A DNA stretch of 9,970 nucleotides, taken from contig DBRC01000042.1 in assembly GCA_002305505.1 (NCBI GenBank), positions 77,446 to 87,415 of the forward strand, read 5' to 3'. The DNA comes from Prevotella sp. UBA1378. Its GTDB lineage: Bacteria; Bacteroidota; Bacteroidia; Bacteroidales; Bacteroidaceae. Of this stretch, positions 7,103-9,970 are shown piece by piece (the stretch's first letter is position 1; each line of letters starts with the position of its first letter). The notes beneath the pieces are model-generated. The model was not told the DNA's origin. It saw nothing but the letters and a program-made list of their open reading frames with translations, and did not search any database. Both the position numbers and the translations under genes were made by a program.

Positions 7103-8050
7103 ATGACAAAGATAGCAAAACAACTGACCGACCTGATCGGAAACACGCCATTATTGGAACTGAACAAGTTTTCGGAACAGAAAGGGCTGCAAACGCCGAT
7201 TATAGCAAAAATAGAGTATTTCAACCCCGGCGGAAGCGTGAAAGACCGCATAGCGCTGGCAATGATTGAGGACGCAGAACGGAAAGGGATACTGAAACCG
7301 GGGGCAACCATCATCGAGCCGACCAGCGGAAACACAGGCGTGGGCCTGGCGCTCGTGGCGGCCGTAAAGGGATACAAGCTGGTGCTCACCATGCCGGAGA
7401 CCATGAGTATCGAACGGCGCAACCTGGTGAAAGCCTACGGCGCACAAGTGAAACTGACCCCGGGGGCTGAGGGCATGGCCGGAGCAATCAAGGCGGCCGA
7501 GGCGCTACGCGACGCCACGCCGGGTTCGGTAATCCTGCAACAGTTTGAGAATGAAGCCAACCCGCAGAGACACTATGACACTACCGGCGTGGAACTGTGG
7601 GAACAGACCGGCGGCAAGATAGACATCTTCGTGGCCGGCGTAGGCACCGGCGGCACAATATCGGGCATCGGCAAACGGCTGAAGGAGAAAAACCCCGGCA
7701 TCAAGATCGTGGCTGTGGAGCCCTTAGCGTCGCCCGTGCTCAACGGCGGGGAAAGCGGGCCGCACAAGATTCAGGGCATCGGCGCAGGCTTCGTGCCTAA
7801 AACGTACGACGGCAGCATCGTAGACGAAGTGCTCGACATCGACAACGACGACGCCATCCGCACCGGCCGCGAACTGGCACAGAGCGAAGGACTGCTGGTG
7901 GGCATCTCGTCGGGGGCAGCTGCTTATGCGGCTATACTGCTGGCACAACGCCCGGAGAATGCGGGGAAGCGGATTGTTACCTTGCTGCCCGATACCGGCG
8001 AGCGCTACCTGTCGACCGTGCTCTACGCTTTCGACGAATACCCGCTATAA
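7103..8050 (+). CDS. cysK: Cysteine synthase A (O-acetylserine sulfhydrylase)
   Basis: A cytoplasmic PLP enzyme that converts O-acetylserine and sulfide into cysteine and acetate. The 315-residue product has the usual CysK length and landmarks: LIGNTPLLEL (11-20), the PLP lysine K47 in NPGGSVKDR, the substrate-binding loop TSGNTG (74-79), the phosphate-binding GTGGT (181-185), GIGAGFVP (226-233), and SSGAA (270-274), whose serine should contact the PLP ring nitrogen. No key residue is missing and there is no CBS or regulatory extension. AGAAGG lies only two bases before the ATG, an unusually short spacing. It is probably co-transcribed with metY, so one transcript would cover both uses of sulfide; cysE is not in the window. 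Confidence 0.96.
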   Translation: MTKIAKQLTDLIGNTPLLELNKFSEQKGLQTPIIAKIEYFNPGGSVKDRIALAMIEDAERKGILKPGATIIEPTSGNTGVGLALVAAVKGYKLVLTMPETMSIERRNLVKAYGAQVKLTPGAEGMAGAIKAAEALRDATPGSVILQQFENEANPQRHYDTTGVELWEQTGGKIDIFVAGVGTGGTISGIGKRLKEKNPGIKIVAVEPLASPVLNGGESGPHKIQGIGAGFVPKTYDGSIVDEVLDIDNDDAIRTGRELAQSEGLLVGISSGAAAYAAILLAQRPENAGKRIVTLLPDTGERYLSTVLYAFDEYPL

Positions 8051-8071
8051 GCTCTATTACAATGCCAACAG

Positions 8072-8093
8072 CCGCCGGCACCTGCGCCGGCGG
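8072..8093. terminator. GC-rich hairpin downstream of cysK
   Basis: CCGCCGGC (8072-8079) pairs perfectly with GCCGGCGG (8086-8093) around a 6-nt loop, starting 21 nt after the cysK stop. No T run follows on either strand, so it is not a classic intrinsic terminator. Its position between convergent genes suggests transcript-end formation or protection from 3' decay. Confidence 0.45.
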
Positions 8094-8151
8094 AAAGAAA
8101 TATTGCTATATATCGGAGAAATATAGCAATATTTCTTTCATTTATAGCTAT
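8089..8151. repeat. Three degenerate 21-bp tandem units forming a strong hairpin
   Basis: On the minus strand three consecutive 21-nt units (8151-8131, 8130-8110, 8109-8089) share the start AT(A/T)GC(T/A)AT and then diverge. Because the units carry internal dyads, 8093-8111 and 8121-8139 form a perfect 19-bp stem with a 9-nt loop, and a 16-bp palindrome at 8140-8155 sits beside it. GGCGGAAAGA (8089-8098) is also an inverted match to 8155-8164, so alternative folds compete. It lies between the convergent ends of cysK and the RND fragment and may act as a bidirectional terminator, although a simple T run is lacking. Confidence 0.65.
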
Positions 8152-8196
8152 AAATCTTTCCGCCCCATTATCCGCCTGCTGCCCTTGGCTTGCCTT
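8140..8196. repeat. Dispersed intergenic repeat, copy 2
   Basis: Second copy of the element at 4-60: 52 of 57 positions identical, no gaps. It starts with the palindrome ATTTATAGCTATAAAT (8140-8155), which contains the stop codon of the RND fragment. The rest encodes that protein's last residues (RQAKGSRRIMGRKDL). The protein tail therefore appears to be supplied by the repeat and not by the ancestral RND gene. Confidence 0.7.
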
Positions 8197-9859
8197 TTTT
8201 GTATTCTCCCCTTCCCCAAATTCATCATGATTGGCATGACAAACATATAAGCCATGATGGAAGCCAGCAGGCCGCCCATGCTGCCCACGGCAAGACTGTA
8301 CCAAAAGCCGCCTTCGCTGCCCTCGAACAGGAAGGGCAGCAGCGCAAGCACCGTGGAAAGGACGGTGAGGAATACAGGCATGGCTTTTATCCTGAATGCG
8401 GCGAGGTAGACCGCCGCCCTATCAATGGCATCTGTCCCCGCCTCCCTTTCCTTTTCGCGTAAAAGCTCCCTGTACTCATACATTTGGTAGATGCCTGCGT
8501 TCACCACGATGCCCGCCAACAGAACCATCGAGGCGAAGCCGCCCGTGCCGAATTCAATGCCCGTGAAGTGGAACGTGAGGAAGGTGCCGATGAGCGAGGT
8601 GGGGATGAGGGCAATGATGACCATGGGCTGCGTGAGCGATTCGAAAAGGATGGCGCACACAAAATAGATGATGACCGCCACGAGCAGCAGCAGCCAGTAT
8701 TGCGTGCCGCCGTCCTCGTGCCATCCGTACGTGGTGTCGAGGCACCGGTAGCCCACGGGGAACTTGGCGTTGAACTCGTCGGTTACGCCCTTGATGAGGT
8801 TGGATGTGTAGGTCCACGAGCCGAGCACGTTGAATGCCACGCGCAACACGTATTCCTGGTTTTTCCGCGGGATACAGTTCTTGGCTTTCCTGCGGCTGAT
8901 GTCCATGTAATCGGCAAACTTATACGGTTCGCCGTCCACGGCGATGTAGGCATTCCGCAGTTGCCAAAGGTCGAAACTATCTGCCAGCACCGAGTGCATC
9001 TTTATATCCGTATCAATATACCTGTCCTTGTATCTGCCCAGCTCTTTCTCTGCCAACAACTCGCCCAGCACGGCATGGCCAGCAGCGAGCGGAAAGCCAT
9101 CGAGGGCGATGCGCTGCTTGTCATAGACCATGTACAGTTCGTCTTCCTGCTCCTCGTAACCGGGGGTCTCGATGATGAGATCTCTCACGCGGGCGTTCTC
9201 CCCGAGCCGCCGGCTGATTTCCTCAGCAAAACGGTAGAGGCGGTCGTAGTTGTACCCAGCTATTTCGATGCGGTTGGAGCGGTAGCCCAGGTTGAGCGAG
9301 TTGCTGAATCCCCGTTCGCTGATGCCGTATGTGCTCCAGTCGGCCCCACCGATGCTGATGAGCCGCCCTATGACTTTGTTTTCCAGCAGATAGGGGAATC
9401 CCGTGTGCTTGTATTCGTCTTTGAACTCCACCACGATACTGCCTCCCCACCAGCCCACGTTTGTCTCGAACCTCTTTATCTCATGGAATCCCGCGAGGAA
9501 GCGTTCCACCTTCATCATCTTCCCGTTCAGCTCGTGCATGCTCCCCCCTAACGGCATCTTCCCCCTGATGTTCAGCCGCATCTCATCATCTTGCGGGTGC
9601 GGACGGGATGGGGAATCGAGGCCGTCGGCAAACAGGCGCATTGTTCCGCCGAGGTAGGTGGAAAGCAGCGGCTTGCAGTCGTGCTGGAAGAAATCGCTGC
9701 CGAGCGTCGCACCGTAGAGCGCGCGGTACCACGACTGTACGCCGCTGCCGTCCCCCTTGCCTGGACTTTCCGGCAGGGCATGGAACGGGATGCCGAAAGC
9801 AAGGATCAGCACCACGATATATATCCATTTCCGTTTTTGCGTAAAGGCGATGTAGTGTA

Positions 9860-9905
9860 AATGATAACGCAAAAGTATACCAGATAATAATCTAAAAGTA
9901 TACCA
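9860..9905. repeat. 23-bp direct duplication near the RND 5' end
   Basis: Two adjacent 23-bp units (9860-9882, 9883-9905) share an identical 12-bp core, AAAAGTATACCA on the plus strand, and agree at about 18 of 23 positions overall. Each core contains the palindrome GTATAC. The pair lies just downstream of the promoter-like box at 9922-9929 and just before the TM7 coding sequence. A shift of 23 bp is not a multiple of three, so it does not look like coding duplication. It could be a tandem operator or a scar of the deletion that removed the N-terminal half. Confidence 0.6.
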
Positions 9906-9921
9906 CTTCGGTTGAGTGCTG

Positions 9922-9929
9922 CAAAGGTA
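9922..9929 (-). promoter_or_regulatory. -7 promoter-like element upstream of the RND fragment
   Basis: On the minus strand TACCTTTG matches TAnnTTTG exactly and is followed by CA, as at the metY promoter. No clear -33 TTG stands 19-21 nt upstream. If used, transcription starts near 9915, downstream of TTG 9932, which rules that codon out as the translation start. Confidence 0.45.
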
Positions 9930-9970
9930 CAAAAAGTTTGTTATACATTACTTGTTATTGATAATTTTTC

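Larger units (their letters stand above)
8148..9932 (-). pseudogene. C-terminal half of an RND (AcrB/CusA-type) efflux transporter, N-terminal half missing
   Basis: Full RND pumps have about 1000-1200 residues, 12 membrane helices and two periplasmic loops. This frame (594 residues from TTG 9932) covers only the second half: a TM7-like helix (about 36-54), a large periplasmic domain (about 55-410), then five helices corresponding to TM8-12 (about 412-430, 436-455, 465-487, 518-537, 544-570). GIVVNAGIYQMYEY (474-487) matches the TM10 motif of Bacteroidota RND pumps. The proton-relay aspartates of TM4 belong to the missing half. No ATG occurs before codon 98, and TTG 9932 overlaps a promoter-like box, so the next likely start is TTG 9872. 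The tail past about residue 580 comes from a dispersed repeat. It is either a truncated remnant or one part of a split pump; the other half is not in view. Confidence 0.8.

Noticed and set aside
8023..8304. 93-codon minus-strand frame through the 21-bp repeat units (repeating IAI residues)
   Set aside because: It overlaps the RND 3' end and the cysK 3' end and stays open because the repeat period is a multiple of three; no independent start signal was seen.
8484..9551. Plus-strand open frame (355 codons) opposite the RND fragment
   Set aside because: The minus-strand frame has membrane helices and RND motifs; the plus-strand product is His- and Glu-rich with no domain, typical of an antisense shadow.

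Overview
The window looks like chromosomal DNA from an anaerobic gut-type Bacteroidota, most likely order Bacteroidales. Three things point there: a SusC/SusD outer-membrane pair, promoters with the Bacteroides-type -7 element TAnnTTTG instead of a sigma70 -10 box, and weak A-rich ribosome-binding regions. Base composition looks rather GC-rich for a Bacteroides, so a relative such as Alistipes or Barnesiella is possible; this is an impression, and no genus is claimed.

Layout. 1-290 has no gene. It holds a copy of a dispersed repeat at the window edge, a weak plus-strand terminator candidate and a striking 64-nt hairpin (123-186). 291-503 (minus) encodes a 70-residue membrane-anchored or secreted protein of unknown function with its own promoter. 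632-5360 (minus) is a susC-susD operon: a TonB-dependent transporter followed 25 nt later by its surface lipoprotein. 5380-5775 is a divergent regulatory region with a promoter for each side and several dyads. 5776-8050 (plus) is a two-gene sulfide-assimilation operon, metY then cysK, 25 nt apart. 8051-8147 is a convergent intergenic region packed with hairpins and a 21-bp periodic repeat. 8148-9932 (minus) encodes only the C-terminal half of an RND efflux pump.

How the genes work together. SusC and SusD would form one TonB-driven uptake complex in the outer membrane; no glycoside hydrolase, SusE/F or regulator is present, so the substrate is unknown. MetY and CysK both use sulfide, to make homocysteine and cysteine from O-acetylhomoserine and O-acetylserine. 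The RND half-gene has no fusion protein, outer-membrane factor or N-terminal half in view.

Most notable points. (1) The natural susC start codon and signal peptide are out of frame with the rest of the gene by one base, at a run of eight T on the coding strand; this may be a phase-variation switch, transcriptional slippage, or a sequencing error. (2) A 57-bp sequence with a palindromic core occurs at 4-60 and again at 8140-8196 (52/57 identical), where it also encodes the last residues of the RND fragment. (3) The RND gene begins abruptly behind a promoter-like element and a 23-bp direct duplication. No mobile element, CRISPR array, tRNA or rRNA was seen, and nothing amounts to a clearly new multi-gene system.
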